Positions 29,196-40,000 of a stretch of DNA of 64,000 bases are shown here, piece after piece. The position numbers and the translations under genes are program-made. Each line of letters begins with the position of its first letter. Position 1 is the stretch's first letter. Source of the stretch: Chitinophagaceae bacterium (GTDB lineage: Bacteria > Bacteroidota > Bacteroidia > Chitinophagales > Chitinophagaceae); contig CANGIY010000014.1 of assembly GCA_947454235.1 (NCBI GenBank), positions 47,330 to 111,329 of the forward strand, written 5' to 3'. Below the pieces are notes generated by a model that did no database searches, was not told where the DNA came from, and saw only the letters and a program-made list of their open reading frames with translations.

Positions 29196-30695
29196 TTACA
29201 GTTCTTTTCTTAGGCGCGCAACCGGTATGTTGAGCTGTTCGCGGTACTTGGCAACAGTTCTGCGGGCAATATTATAGCCTTTCTCAGAGAGCATTTCGGT
29301 CAATTGTTCGTCTGATAGCGGTTTATGCTTGTCTTCATTGGCCACCATGTCGCCAAGTAACATTTTAACTTCTCTGGTCGATACTTCCTCTCCGCTATCG
29401 GTTTGCAGTGCCTCCGAGAAAAAGTATTTTAATTTGTAGGTGCCATATTCTGTTTGAACAAACTTACTATTCGCCACCCTTGAAACTGTTGAAACGTCAA
29501 GGTCGGTCACATTGGCAATATCCTTCAAAATCATTGGGCGAAGATTAGATTCATCGCCCGTTAGGAAGAATTCTTTTTGGAAATTGAGGATTGCCTGCAT
29601 GGTGTGTAATAAAGTGTGCTGGCGCTGCTTAATAGCATCAATGAACCACTTTGCAGCATCAAGTTTTTGCTTGATGAACATCACCGCTTCTTTTTGCTTC
29701 TTATCTTTCGACTTGTTGCGTTCGTAAGACCTTAGCATTTCTTTATATCCGTCAGAAACACGCAACTCCGGTGCATTTTTAGAATTAAGTGTGAGCTCTA
29801 AAATGCTATTGTTGTTGAAAACGAAAAAGTCTGGGATAATATAGCTTTCGGCCTTGTTCAACACTGCAAACGTAGATCCCGGTTTAGGGTTCAGTTTAAT
29901 GATGATGTTGATGATGTTTTTGATGTCAGCATCATTCAAACCAAGCAGCTTCTGAATTTTTTCGTAGTGTTTTCTAATAAACTCGTCATAGTATTTCTCC
30001 AATACTATAATCGCTTTTGCAACGTGGTCGGAAGGCGTCATGCGCTTCAATTGCAAAATCAAGCATTCCTTTAAGTCCCAAACACAAACTCCCGGTGGGT
30101 CAAATTGTTGAATCTTGTGGATGATAGCATTTATTTCTTCTTCGCTGCAATCCAGATTTCTCCCAAACGCAAGGTCGTCAACCAATGCAGTCAGTTCGCG
30201 CCTTAAATAACCATCTTCGTCAATACTGCCTATAACTTGCTCTGCTATAACTTGTTCTTTTTCTGTCAGCACCAGCATTCCCAATTGGTCAATGAGGTAG
30301 TCGTGGAAATTATTTTCAATGCGTGCCGGCGTTACTTGCCTGTCGCTATCGCCGCCGTGGTAGTCATCGCCATAGTCGTAGCCACGTTCGCCATCGTCTT
30401 CACTGCGTAAAAAATCGTCGAAATCTATTTTCTCGGCTGTATCATCGCTCAATTCTACTTCTTCGCCATCTTCACCAAAGTCACTTTCGTCGCCGTCTTT
30501 ATCGTGGTCGTCAAGGTCATATTCCGAACCAGCCTCCGGCTGTGCCAGCTCATTTTCAAGCGCAGGGTTTTCTTCAAGTTCTTCCTGTATTCTTTCTTCT
30601 AGGCTGGCAGTAGGTATTTGCAGCAATTTCATCATCTGAATTTGCTGAGGTGATAATTTTTGAAGCAGCTTTAATTGATTCGACTGACGTAGCAT
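29196..30695 (-). CDS. rpoN: RNA polymerase sigma-54 factor
   Basis: LLQIPTASLEERIQEELEENPALE N-terminus; RpoN box ARRTVAKYREQLNIPVARLRKEL. Confidence 0.96.
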   Translation of the reverse strand: MLRQSNQLKLLQKLSPQQIQMMKLLQIPTASLEERIQEELEENPALENELAQPEAGSEYDLDDHDKDGDESDFGEDGEEVELSDDTAEKIDFDDFLRSEDDGERGYDYGDDYHGGDSDRQVTPARIENNFHDYLIDQLGMLVLTEKEQVIAEQVIGSIDEDGYLRRELTALVDDLAFGRNLDCSEEEINAIIHKIQQFDPPGVCVWDLKECLILQLKRMTPSDHVAKAIIVLEKYYDEFIRKHYEKIQKLLGLNDADIKNIINIIIKLNPKPGSTFAVLNKAESYIIPDFFVFNNNSILELTLNSKNAPELRVSDGYKEMLRSYERNKSKDKKQKEAVMFIKQKLDAAKWFIDAIKQRQHTLLHTMQAILNFQKEFFLTGDESNLRPMILKDIANVTDLDVSTVSRVANSKFVQTEYGTYKLKYFFSEALQTDSGEEVSTREVKMLLGDMVANEDKHKPLSDEQLTEMLSEKGYNIARRTVAKYREQLNIPVARLRKEL

Positions 30696-30851
30696 TTATC
30701 TTCTGTTTGTGCTGTAGGCAAAAGTAAATTGAAAAGCACTTCAAAAACACTGCCACAAATATTTTGTGGGTATCGTTGTAACAATTGTGAAAACGTTTTT
30801 TTAGTTGGTCAGTTTGTCGTACCTTGTGTATTATCGCGACCGTTTACTGTC

Positions 30852-32063
30852 ATGCTAAAGAAACCACAAATTGCGCCGGGTATTTCCTATTTACCGTTAG
30901 AAGAAACTCTAATGGTGAAACCGCGAAAAAAACAGCTATTCATAGGTATTCCCAAAGAAACTTCATTTCAGGAAAATCGTGTGCCCCTTACCCCCGATGG
31001 CGTAAGTGTACTCATTAATCAGGGACATGAAGTTGTGGTTGAGCATGGGGCTGGCGAGGGCTCTTATTACTTCGATAACGACTATTCAGAGGCAGGTGCC
31101 CGAATTGTATACGATAAAGAACAACTTTACAAGGCAACAACCATCATTAAATCGGCACCTATTACCGATGAAGAAGTGGTGTTCATGCAAATGAATCAGG
31201 TGATATTGTCGCCTATTCACTTGCCGATGTTGCGTGCTGATTTAATACAACAATTAATTGCCAAGAAGGTAATAGCCATAGCATTTGAGTCCATTCGCGA
31301 CGATTTGGGGTCATCTCCTATTGTACGTTCAATGAGTGAGATTGCAGGTAACTATGCCATTCTTACCGCTGCCAGATACTTAGGGAATACTGATAACGGC
31401 AAGGGTGTTTTGCTGGGTGGCATCACTGGTGTGCCTCCTGCTGAAGTATTGATTATTGGTGCAGGGGTAGTGGCTGAATTTGCTGCACGGGCGGCACTGG
31501 GACTTGGAGCCAATGTGAAATTATTCGATAACTCTATTTACCGCCTTATGAAGTTGCAAAACAACATTGGGCGCAGGTGCTACACTTCAGTAATAGACCC
31601 AACGATACTGGCAGAAGAGCTTAAAAATGCGGATGTGGCAATAGGTGCTCTAAAGCCTGTTAACGGTGTTACACCAATGGTGGTAACCGAGCAAATGGTG
31701 AGCAACATGAAAGCCGGTTCGGTGATTATGGATGTGAGCATTGACCGTGGCGGCTGCTTTGAAACGTCGAGAGTAACAACCCACGAGAAGCCAATTTACA
31801 AGATGTACGATGTTATTCACTACTGTGTACCAAATATCGCTTCAGGAGTATCTCGTACAGCATCAATGGCTATTAATAATGTACTGATGCCAATTCTTCA
31901 AAATTGTGCTGAAACAGGCGGTTTTGAAGAAATTTTAGAGAAAAACGAGGGTATTAGGAATGGTGTTTACTTGTATAAAGGTGCTGTTACTAATGCACCA
32001 ATTGCTAAGAAATACGGCATGAAATTTACTGACCTCGATTTGTTATTTGCTGTACAAGGTTAA
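30852..32063 (+). CDS. ald: Alanine dehydrogenase
   Basis: IGIPKETSFQENRVPLTPDGV, VLIIGAGVVAEFAARAALGLGANVKLFD, IMDVSIDRGGCFETS. ORF open upstream to 30729. Confidence 0.9.
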   Translation: MLKKPQIAPGISYLPLEETLMVKPRKKQLFIGIPKETSFQENRVPLTPDGVSVLINQGHEVVVEHGAGEGSYYFDNDYSEAGARIVYDKEQLYKATTIIKSAPITDEEVVFMQMNQVILSPIHLPMLRADLIQQLIAKKVIAIAFESIRDDLGSSPIVRSMSEIAGNYAILTAARYLGNTDNGKGVLLGGITGVPPAEVLIIGAGVVAEFAARAALGLGANVKLFDNSIYRLMKLQNNIGRRCYTSVIDPTILAEELKNADVAIGALKPVNGVTPMVVTEQMVSNMKAGSVIMDVSIDRGGCFETSRVTTHEKPIYKMYDVIHYCVPNIASGVSRTASMAINNVLMPILQNCAETGGFEEILEKNEGIRNGVYLYKGAVTNAPIAKKYGMKFTDLDLLFAVQG

Positions 32064-32064
32064 A

Positions 32065-32397
32065 ATGCTCACGGTATCGCTTCATAAAATACAATTGCAT
32101 GCGCCGATAGGCTTGCATGCACAAGAGCATGTTCTCGGCAACATTCTCGAGATTGATGTTGATCTCTTTTTACCCGCCGCTAAGCCGTGGCCTTATGCCG
32201 ATTACGGATTGATAAGGGCAGCAGCAGTTACAGTGTTTGAAAAAAGCGGCGAGCTGCTGGAAACCTTTGTGGCTGAACTGCATGAAGAACTCAAACGAGT
32301 TTTCCCTTTTTCTGAAAAAGTTAGGGTTGCAGTACGCAAGATGAACCCTCCATTGCCTGGAGTTACCGGTTATGCTCAAATTTGTTACGAAGCCTAG
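32065..32397 (+). CDS. folB: Dihydroneopterin aldolase
   Basis: VSLHKIQLHAPIGLHAQEHVLGNILEIDVDL...KVRVAVRKMNPPLPGVTGYAQI. Confidence 0.82.
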   Translation: MLTVSLHKIQLHAPIGLHAQEHVLGNILEIDVDLFLPAAKPWPYADYGLIRAAAVTVFEKSGELLETFVAELHEELKRVFPFSEKVRVAVRKMNPPLPGVTGYAQICYEA

Positions 32398-32561
32398 TAG
32401 CGATGAACAAATAAGGTATACCATCTTACTTGTTCTTTCCCATTTTTGCTTTGTTGAAAAAGTCCTTATTCCGAATACTTTCGGAAATCGGATTTTGCGC
32501 CTTGCAAATAAGATAAGTAACTGCGCAATTCGATACACTTTATTGATTCAACGTTCCTTAG

Positions 32562-33635
32562 TTATTTCTTCATTCTTTTTGCGCGCTCATATTGAAGTGG
32601 CCACATACCTTCATCTTCATTCATTTGAATAGCAGCGTGTAACGGAAAGTATGGGTCGCGGAGCATTTCGCGCGCCATGAAAATAAAATCTGCTTGTCCG
32701 TTTTGCAATATTTCCTCTGCTTGTTCAGCCTGAAAGATGATACCTACTGCCCCTGTTAGTATTCCAGTCTTACGAACTGCTTCCGCAAACGGAACCTGAT
32801 AGTTAGGGCGAGCAGGAATTTTAATATCGGGTAATATGGCGCCTGAGGAACAATCAACTACATCGACACCTAGTTCTTTTAAAATGGTACCAAGTTGAAC
32901 ACTATCGTCAATTGTCCAGCCGTTTTCGTGCCAGTCGCTGGCTGAGATGCGTACAAATAAAGGCATGTTTTCAGGCATTACGCCACGTAAAGTTTGTACA
33001 ATTTCCAGCAGAAGCCGGATTCTATTTTCGAAACTTCCTCCATATTCATCAGTTCTAAAATTGCTGAGTGGCGACATGAATTCGTGAATCAAATAGCCAT
33101 GTGCAGCATGTATTTCTATTACTTCAAATCCAGCGTCTATTGCTCTAATCGTTGCCTTTTTAAAGTCTTCGACAATACGTTTTATTCCATCGATATTGAG
33201 TGCTGCCGGGGTAGAATAGCTCGAACTGTACGCCACCGCACTTGGTGCAACTGTGTCCCAACCGCCATCGGCAGGGGAAATATACTTATCTCCGCACCAG
33301 GGTTGTGTTAGTGATGCTTTACGACCTGCATGTGCAAGTTGTATACCCGGTACTGTGCCGTTTTGGGTGATGAATTCAGTGATTCGTTGTAACATTGTTT
33401 TTTGCCCATCTTCCCACAAACCTAAATCGAACGGTGAAATTCTACCTTCCGGGCTCACTGCTACAGCTTCAGTAAATATGAGTCCGGCACCACCAACGGC
33501 CCTACTGCCCAGGTGCACAAGATGCCAGTCATTGGCATAACCATCTTTCGCTGAATATTGGCACATAGGCGAAACCACCAGTCTGTTTTTAAAGGTGACA
33601 TTTCTAACGGTGATTGGAGAGAACAGCAACGACAT
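32562..33635 (-). CDS. NADH:flavin oxidoreductase/NADH oxidase (Old Yellow Enzyme, YqjM/NamA-like)
   Basis: NRLVVSPMCQYSAKDGYANDWHLVHLGSRAVGGAGLIFTEA; FEVIEIHAAHGYLIHEFMSPLSNFRTDEYGGSFENR. Confidence 0.93.
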   Translation of the reverse strand: MSLLFSPITVRNVTFKNRLVVSPMCQYSAKDGYANDWHLVHLGSRAVGGAGLIFTEAVAVSPEGRISPFDLGLWEDGQKTMLQRITEFITQNGTVPGIQLAHAGRKASLTQPWCGDKYISPADGGWDTVAPSAVAYSSSYSTPAALNIDGIKRIVEDFKKATIRAIDAGFEVIEIHAAHGYLIHEFMSPLSNFRTDEYGGSFENRIRLLLEIVQTLRGVMPENMPLFVRISASDWHENGWTIDDSVQLGTILKELGVDVVDCSSGAILPDIKIPARPNYQVPFAEAVRKTGILTGAVGIIFQAEQAEEILQNGQADFIFMAREMLRDPYFPLHAAIQMNEDEGMWPLQYERAKRMKK

Positions 33636-33760
33636 TGAAAGTTTTTTTTTACAAAATTACGTTTGCTTTTATGGAATTTTTTAAGTGCCGCATCTTTTTA
33701 TCAAAGGGTCTTTTTATGGTATCAATCTAATCTCTCTACACACTTTTTAAATCTTTTTTT

Positions 33761-34300
33761 ATGGCTGAATTAATGGTAGCCCCCAAAGGGAAGGGGAGGC
33801 GTCGTGTGCATGCCTTAAAGGTCGACTTAACACCCATGGTCGATTTAGGATTTCTGCTGATTGCATTCTTTATGTTCACAACCTCATTGGCTCAAACCAA
33901 GGTGCGTCCAGTGAATGCGCCTGATAATCAGTCGGCAGTTGATCACCCCACAGCATGGCCCGAAGAAGCAACTATTACAATTATTCCTGTTGGGAATAAC
34001 ACATGTTACTACTACAACGGCGTATCAATTGACAACGCCCAACCAGTTGCTACTACACTTCCCGCGCTTTCAAAGTTATTGGTCGATAAAGCCGGTGCTT
34101 GTCGCGCATTTCCTACAACACTTTCAAAAGAGGCACACGAAGTTCATGTGCTTATTAAGCCCGGTACTAAAAGTTCTTATCAGGATCTAATCAACATTTT
34201 CGATGCTGTTGAAGTAGCAAAAACAGAACAATATGCCATTGTCGATTTTACTGCCGATGATTCTTTGATGTTGGTAAAAGCGGGCTATTCACTCAAGTAA
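33761..34300 (+). CDS. exbD: ExbD/TolR biopolymer transport protein
   Basis: LKVDLTPMVDLGFLLIAFFMFTTSLAQTKVRPVNAP. Confidence 0.85.
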   Translation: MAELMVAPKGKGRRRVHALKVDLTPMVDLGFLLIAFFMFTTSLAQTKVRPVNAPDNQSAVDHPTAWPEEATITIIPVGNNTCYYYNGVSIDNAQPVATTLPALSKLLVDKAGACRAFPTTLSKEAHEVHVLIKPGTKSSYQDLINIFDAVEVAKTEQYAIVDFTADDSLMLVKAGYSLK

Positions 34301-34346
34301 ATCTATTCACTCAATTTATTCATAATCAACCCCAAAAAACAATTTT

Positions 34347-35150
34347 ATGGAAAAGGAACAATTGCTTAAAGCAGACTATCTGGACATTATTTTTGATAAC
34401 CGCAATAAAAAATATGGTGGTTATATTTTAAGAAGGCAATATGGTAATACTTCTCGGAAGGCATTATTGACAGTCGTATCAATAATTGCAGCATTTGCAT
34501 CACTTTCATTTGTGGGTAGCCATAATGAAGGAGCAAACTCACTCGTGAATAAAAAAGTGGTTGAAATAACAGATGTTCAACTCCCGCCTAAGCCACTTGA
34601 TCCCGTTAAGCCTCCGGTACAACCACCGGCAGCACAAAAGGAAATGCCAAAAGCTCAGATTAAAATGACTGAAATGAAGGTGGTGGACGATAATCATGTG
34701 AACGAACCTCCGGTCGAAATCAGCAAATTGAATAATGCAGTTGTAGGTAAAATGAATGCAACAGGAGATTCAATGGGTTCTGACATTTCTCTGCCAAAAG
34801 GAAAACCTGAAATTGCGGGATTTGTTGATGTACCTAAAAATGACAAACCTTATTTTGTTGTTGAGGTGATGCCAGAGTTTCAAGGTAGTTTAAGGGACTT
34901 TCTGTCTAAACATATTGTCTATCCCGAAGAAGCACGTTCAGCACATATTGAAGGTAGGGTAGCTATACAATTTGTGGTAAATGAAGACGGAAGCATTTCT
35001 GAAGCTAAAATTCTTAAAAGTGTGTGCAGTGCGCTTGATCTGGAAGCATTGCGTGTGGTAAAAAGTATGCCGGCATGGAAACCAGGTAAAATGAACGGAA
35101 AGGCAGTAAAAGTATATTTTACCCAACCCATTTCCTTCAAATTAGATTAA
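34347..35150 (+). CDS. tonB: TonB-family energy transducer
   Basis: One TM, Pro-rich linker, C-terminal YPEEARSAHIEGRVAIQFVVNEDGSISEAKILKS...MPAWKPGKMNGKAVKVYFTQPISF. Confidence 0.92.
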   Translation: MEKEQLLKADYLDIIFDNRNKKYGGYILRRQYGNTSRKALLTVVSIIAAFASLSFVGSHNEGANSLVNKKVVEITDVQLPPKPLDPVKPPVQPPAAQKEMPKAQIKMTEMKVVDDNHVNEPPVEISKLNNAVVGKMNATGDSMGSDISLPKGKPEIAGFVDVPKNDKPYFVVEVMPEFQGSLRDFLSKHIVYPEEARSAHIEGRVAIQFVVNEDGSISEAKILKSVCSALDLEALRVVKSMPAWKPGKMNGKAVKVYFTQPISFKLD

Positions 35151-35170
35151 GGGGTAAATTGCAGCTCAGT

Positions 35171-35824
35171 ATGGCTATCAAAGTCCTATTTTCTAAGTTA
35201 CCTTTCGATGTAAGTGAATACAGGATTGACTCGCTGGAAAAAAGTGTGGGTGCACAATGGCGTATAGGATTGCAAAGGGGCAGCGATTTAAAACAATATG
35301 GTCAGTCGCTTTTAGGTCGCAATTTGATAGAACGATTGGTGAACGAGCATTGTAGTTCTTGCACTGATTTATTCATCAATGATTGGGGGAAACCAATGCT
35401 TACAACAGCCGAATATTTTAGCATTGCTCATTCTGAAAATATAGTGGTTGCTGCCTTTTCTAAAACCTGCCCGGTTGGTATAGATGTAGAATGCGTGCGC
35501 TCGATTGAAGTAAATGACTATACCGACTACTTTACGGCTGGTGAAATGGCTTCTTTTGCAGGATTCGCCGGGCAGTATAATTTTTATAGTAGTTGGACTG
35601 CCAAGGAGGCTATTGCAAAAGCAATTGGCGAAGGAATGAATATCGATTTTCGACAAATGGCCCCAATTGAAAATGGACTTTACGAATATCGCGCAGAAAA
35701 ATGGAAAACAGATTCAGTTAAAATTGGGGCAGATATTGTGTGTAAATTGGCAGTTCAATACGCCTGCCAGGATCAGGAGTTTGAGGTGAATTTCATTAAT
35801 TGGACTTCATTGTTGGTTAAATAA
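35171..35824 (+). CDS. 4'-phosphopantetheinyl transferase superfamily protein
   Basis: FSIAHSENIVVAAFSKTCPVGIDVECVR...FYSSWTAKEAIAKAIGEGM. Confidence 0.9.
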   Translation: MAIKVLFSKLPFDVSEYRIDSLEKSVGAQWRIGLQRGSDLKQYGQSLLGRNLIERLVNEHCSSCTDLFINDWGKPMLTTAEYFSIAHSENIVVAAFSKTCPVGIDVECVRSIEVNDYTDYFTAGEMASFAGFAGQYNFYSSWTAKEAIAKAIGEGMNIDFRQMAPIENGLYEYRAEKWKTDSVKIGADIVCKLAVQYACQDQEFEVNFINWTSLLVK

Positions 35825-35910
35825 ACCTACTTGCTAAAAAATATCCAAAATTTTCTCCATTTTAGCGGTCGAAATCAATTATTGCCTAATTTTAGACAAA
35901 CAATTCGAAT

Positions 35911-36834
35911 ATGCGCAAACTTGGTATTCTTTTATTTGGTTTTGGCATGGTTACATTAAGTACTCATGCGCAGGAAGCAAAGAAAAAGGAATCTGGTAAA
36001 TCTAAGAAGGCTCCTGCTGTTGCTGCTCCAAAAGTAGCAAAAGGTGCAAAGCCAAAGGTGGTTCCACATCCTCCAATGCCGCCAACTGCTGACAACAATG
36101 TACCGCCGTTGCCGCCGGGCGCACCACCGCTGCCACAAGGTCCACAACCGCCACAACCGCCTATGCCAGTGGGCGCTCCTCCATTGCCACAAGGCCCTCA
36201 ACCACCTATGCCGGGTCAACCGCCATTACCGGGTGGAGGAGGTCATCCTGTAGCTGTAGAACATAATGGAAAAGGAAAAAAAGGGAAGGTGCCAAAGTTG
36301 CCGGGTCAACCGCCAATTCCTGGTCAGGCAAATGGACAAATTCCTCCTCCTAACCCAATTCCTGGACAGCCTCCAATACCTGGTCAACCTCCGTTGCCGG
36401 GACAAGAAAATGGTCGTCCTGTAGCTGGTCAGCCACCAATACCACCTCCATTGCCGGGTCAACCGCCAATGCCACCATTGCCGGGTCAGGAAGCGAAGCC
36501 ACAAGCTCCGCCTAGCCCTAATGCAGGTGTTTTCAAATTCAATGAAGAGCGTCACAGCTTTGGTTTATTGACAGAAGGACCTACCGCAGAATATGATTTT
36601 GAATTTACCAATACGGGTAAAGAAGATATTGTAATTTCAAATGCAAGAGCATCTTGCGGTTGTACTGTGCCAACATATCCTAAAGAGGGTATCCCAGCCG
36701 GAAAAACTGGTAAAATACACGTTGTGTACACTACACAAGGTCACATTGGTCAGTTCAACAAAGAAGTATACATCACCTCTAATGCAAAGCAACAAAACCT
36801 GACTTTGTACATTTCTGGTGAAGTGAAGAAATAA
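35911..36834 (+). CDS. Proline-rich secreted protein with C-terminal DUF1573 domain
   Basis: Signal peptide; PPxPGQPP repeats; C-terminal HSFGLLTEGPTAEYDFEFTNTGKEDIVISNARASCGCTVPTYPKEGIPAGKTGKIHVVY. Confidence 0.87.
   Translation: MRKLGILLFGFGMVTLSTHAQEAKKKESGKSKKAPAVAAPKVAKGAKPKVVPHPPMPPTADNNVPPLPPGAPPLPQGPQPPQPPMPVGAPPLPQGPQPPMPGQPPLPGGGGHPVAVEHNGKGKKGKVPKLPGQPPIPGQANGQIPPPNPIPGQPPIPGQPPLPGQENGRPVAGQPPIPPPLPGQPPMPPLPGQEAKPQAPPSPNAGVFKFNEERHSFGLLTEGPTAEYDFEFTNTGKEDIVISNARASCGCTVPTYPKEGIPAGKTGKIHVVYTTQGHIGQFNKEVYITSNAKQQNLTLYISGEVKK
36060..36520 (+). repeat. Degenerate coding repeat encoding GQPPxPGQPP/PPLPQGPQPP units
   Basis: Recurring ccgggtcaaccgcc / cctggtcagcc triplet-based units. Confidence 0.8.
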
Positions 36835-36852
36835 TTAATAGAACTTTTATCG

Positions 36853-36891
36853 CGAGCCGCCTCATTGATTTGGGGCGGCTCGTTTTGTTTT
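36853..36891 (+). terminator. Rho-independent terminator after the DUF1573 gene
   Basis: CGAGCCGCC-TCATTGATTTGG-GGCGGCTCGTTTTGTTTT. Confidence 0.75.
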
Positions 36892-36953
36892 GAGTGGGGG
36901 GCTGGTAAATAAGCCGGTTCTCCATTTAACTTACCCTCGTACCCTCATCAATC

Positions 36954-36987
36954 AAAAACGCCACATACTCCTAAAAGCATGTGGCGC
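36954..36987 (-). terminator. Rho-independent terminator for the minus-strand lectin/Ig-repeat gene
   Basis: Minus strand: CGCCACATGCTTTTAGGAGTATGTGGCGTTTTTG. Confidence 0.7.
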
Positions 36988-37010
36988 ATTATATTTTTGA
37001 AGTAGTATAT

Positions 37011-40000
37011 CTACCTGATCAAGGTTACATTACCTGTTTTATTGACTATTTTACCCGAGCCGCTAACTGTTGCTTGTACATCATAAATGTACACATCAAA
37101 AGGTTGCGCCTTACCGCTGAACGAACCATCCCAGCCCTCGTTGATATCCTTGGTTTCAAACATTAATTGCCCCCAACGGTCAAACACCCTGAAATGATTC
37201 AAAGTGGCTATTCCCGAAAGATTGATTTTGAATGTTTTATTGTAGTCGCCAGAAGGGGTAAACGCATTTGGTACGCCTATCACCGACTGCTCCTGTACAT
37301 CAACATACACCGAGTCTTGTGCAGTACAACCAAAATTGGTGGTTGCTGTTACAACGTATTTCACGCCCAATGCAGGTTGAACCGTTGGGTCAAGAATACT
37401 GTTATTGTCAAGTCCTTCATTTGGTAGCCAAGTAAAGGCACTGCCATTACTTTGAGGTGTAAAGTGCAGCGATTGCCCAGGGTACAGTTTTACAGTATCT
37501 CCCGCACCAATATTCACTATTGCGGCAGGGTGTACTATGATTTCAGCACGTTGGGTATCAGTACAGTTGAATTCATTTTTGGTCACTAAAAGGTACTTTA
37601 TCGAGTTAGCAGGTGTTGAAACATTGGAAAGCGTCGTAGAGTCAGGCAGGTAGAACGATGGCACCCAACGGTGTGTATCGAATTTACCAGTGTCAGTTGC
37701 TGTATATACAACAACTTCATGCGGGCATATTTCAGTGTAATTAGGTGTCAAAGTAACATTCGGTTTTGGATAAACTATTACTTGCACCGAATCAATATCG
37801 CTCTTACAACCACTCACAATTTCGCTGAGGTAGAAGAAATAAACTCCCGGAACTGTTGTTGATGGGATTGGCGCAACCGATGTTGATGTGCCACCTGAGG
37901 CGCTTGCATACCATTGTATATTTCTCCCATCAATCGGAATCAAAGGTGAGGCATATGCATACTGGCAATAGGTAAGCCACGTTACCCAAGGGGGTAGAGG
38001 TGTTTGATTTACAGAAATGTTCAAAGATGTATCGGAAGTGCAGCCGTTAATATCGGTCGCTACAACATGGTAAATACCTGCATATTCCAGCATTGCCGGA
38101 GCCCTGAAAGGTGCCGAACCTGCTGCTGTAAACGAATATGGGCCTGTCCATGAATAACGTGTACCAGGCGATGAAGTACCCAGGAATTTAAGGGTGTCGC
38201 GTGTACACACTGGGCTATTAGATGTTACGAGCAATGGCGGAGCGGCATTCACTGTAACCAACGACTGATTTTGTTTTGAGCACGGACCAATTGATGCTGT
38301 TAAAGTATAAATACCGGCATTGGCGCTAGCTGCATTTAAAATATCTGGATTCTGAAGGCTTGAGGTGAAACCACCCGGTCCTTCCCAGTAATAAGAAACG
38401 CCTGTTGAATCATTGTTACCTCTAAGTTGTATAGTATCGCCTTCGCATACGGGGTTATTGGTAGAGATTTTTGGTATCGTCGGACTTGGGTTGACAACCA
38501 CTGTTACTGTAGCTGTTGGTGATATACATCCAGATGCATCTTCGTACACGTAGTAGGTGCCTGATGCCGCTACTGTCACTCCAAAAATCGCAGGGAACTC
38601 AACATTGGAAGTAAATCCATTAGGCCCCGTCCAGTACCAATTTCCCGTTGATGGGGTAGCTGTTGCACTTAACGATAACAAGTTCCCGGCGCAGACGGGT
38701 GTTGTCGCCATCACCGTTGGCATGTCAGGAGTTTGGTTCACTATTACTGCTACCGTATTGCTACTTCGGCAGTTTCCCAATGTTGCGGTAACGGTATAAA
38801 CACCACTATTATAAGTTTGAATACTGTCGATAATTGGGTTTTGAGTTGTAGAGCTGAATGTATCCGGGCCCTCCCAGAAATAACGTACACCCGGGGTTGA
38901 ATCAGATGCAGTCAGGAATAAAGTATCGTTAGAACAGAATGGAGCTGTCAGTGCTGCAATTGCCGGCAAAGCTGGCGTTGAGTCAACGTAACAATATACG
39001 TAAGCAGGTGGAGCAGTGCAGCCTCCGTATGTAGCTGTTACAGTGTAACGTCCCTCACCCGAAGTTGGTATATTATTGATAGTTGGGTTTTGAAGCGTCG
39101 AAGTGAATCCATTCGGTCCTGTCCAGTTGTAAGTAGCACCTGCAGTATCGGTAACAAATAAGTTCAGGTTGTTTCCCGAACAAACAGGTCTGATTACAGG
39201 AATAATAGGTACAGGAGGCATAGGACTCAAAGTAACCGCTGTAGTTGCAGAAGCAGTACAAGTGCCAATTGTAGCAACAACTGTATAAATTCCAGCATTT
39301 CCGGCAGTTGTCGATGTTATTGTGTTTGTTGCATTTGTTGATGAATAGCCTGAAGGACCAGTCCAACGAAAAGAAACTGCTGCTGAATCGCTGGCTGACA
39401 AAGTAACATTATACCCAATACAAGTAGGCGAAGTATTTGTGGCAACAGGCACTGGCACTCTTATAGTAGTCACGCGTACCGATTGGGTATCCCGACACCC
39501 GTGCAATGATGCGATGACGGTATAAACCCCGGTATCAGCATACGAAAATCCTGTACGGGTAGGGTTGTACACAGAAGCAGAAAAGCCCGAAGGTCCAGTC
39601 CAGGAGAATGTCTCGCCAACTGAATCAGGCAAAGCAGTTAAATTAAGTGTAGTGCCATAACAAACCGGAGAGTTACTAGTAATTGTAAGGGAAGGTGTGT
39701 GGTTGACTGTAACAATTGTTGAAGCAGTGTCAGGTACGCCCGCAACAGTTTTTACAACATAATATATACCAGAGTCGGCATAAGTGACATTCGGAATAAT
39801 GGGGTATTGAAGCGTGCTCGTAAACCCTCCCGGTCCCCACCACGAATATGTAGCTCCTGTTGAATCACCAACTGCTCCCAGGCGTAAAGTATCTCCCATA
39901 CACAGAGGCCCATTATTAATAGGTGTTAAACATCCACTAGCAACAATTGAAACTTGTTTTATACTCTGGCGACTTGTAACACCACCGGTACTAGAACTGA

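Noticed and set aside
36060-36520. Possible CRISPR-like or tandem array because of dense repetition
   Set aside because: Units are in-frame coding Pro/Gly/Gln repeats of irregular length, not conserved repeats with unique spacers.
35956-36555. Several Trp/Arg-rich antisense and alternate-frame ORFs in the DUF1573 gene
   Set aside because: Artifacts of the proline-rich repeat composition.
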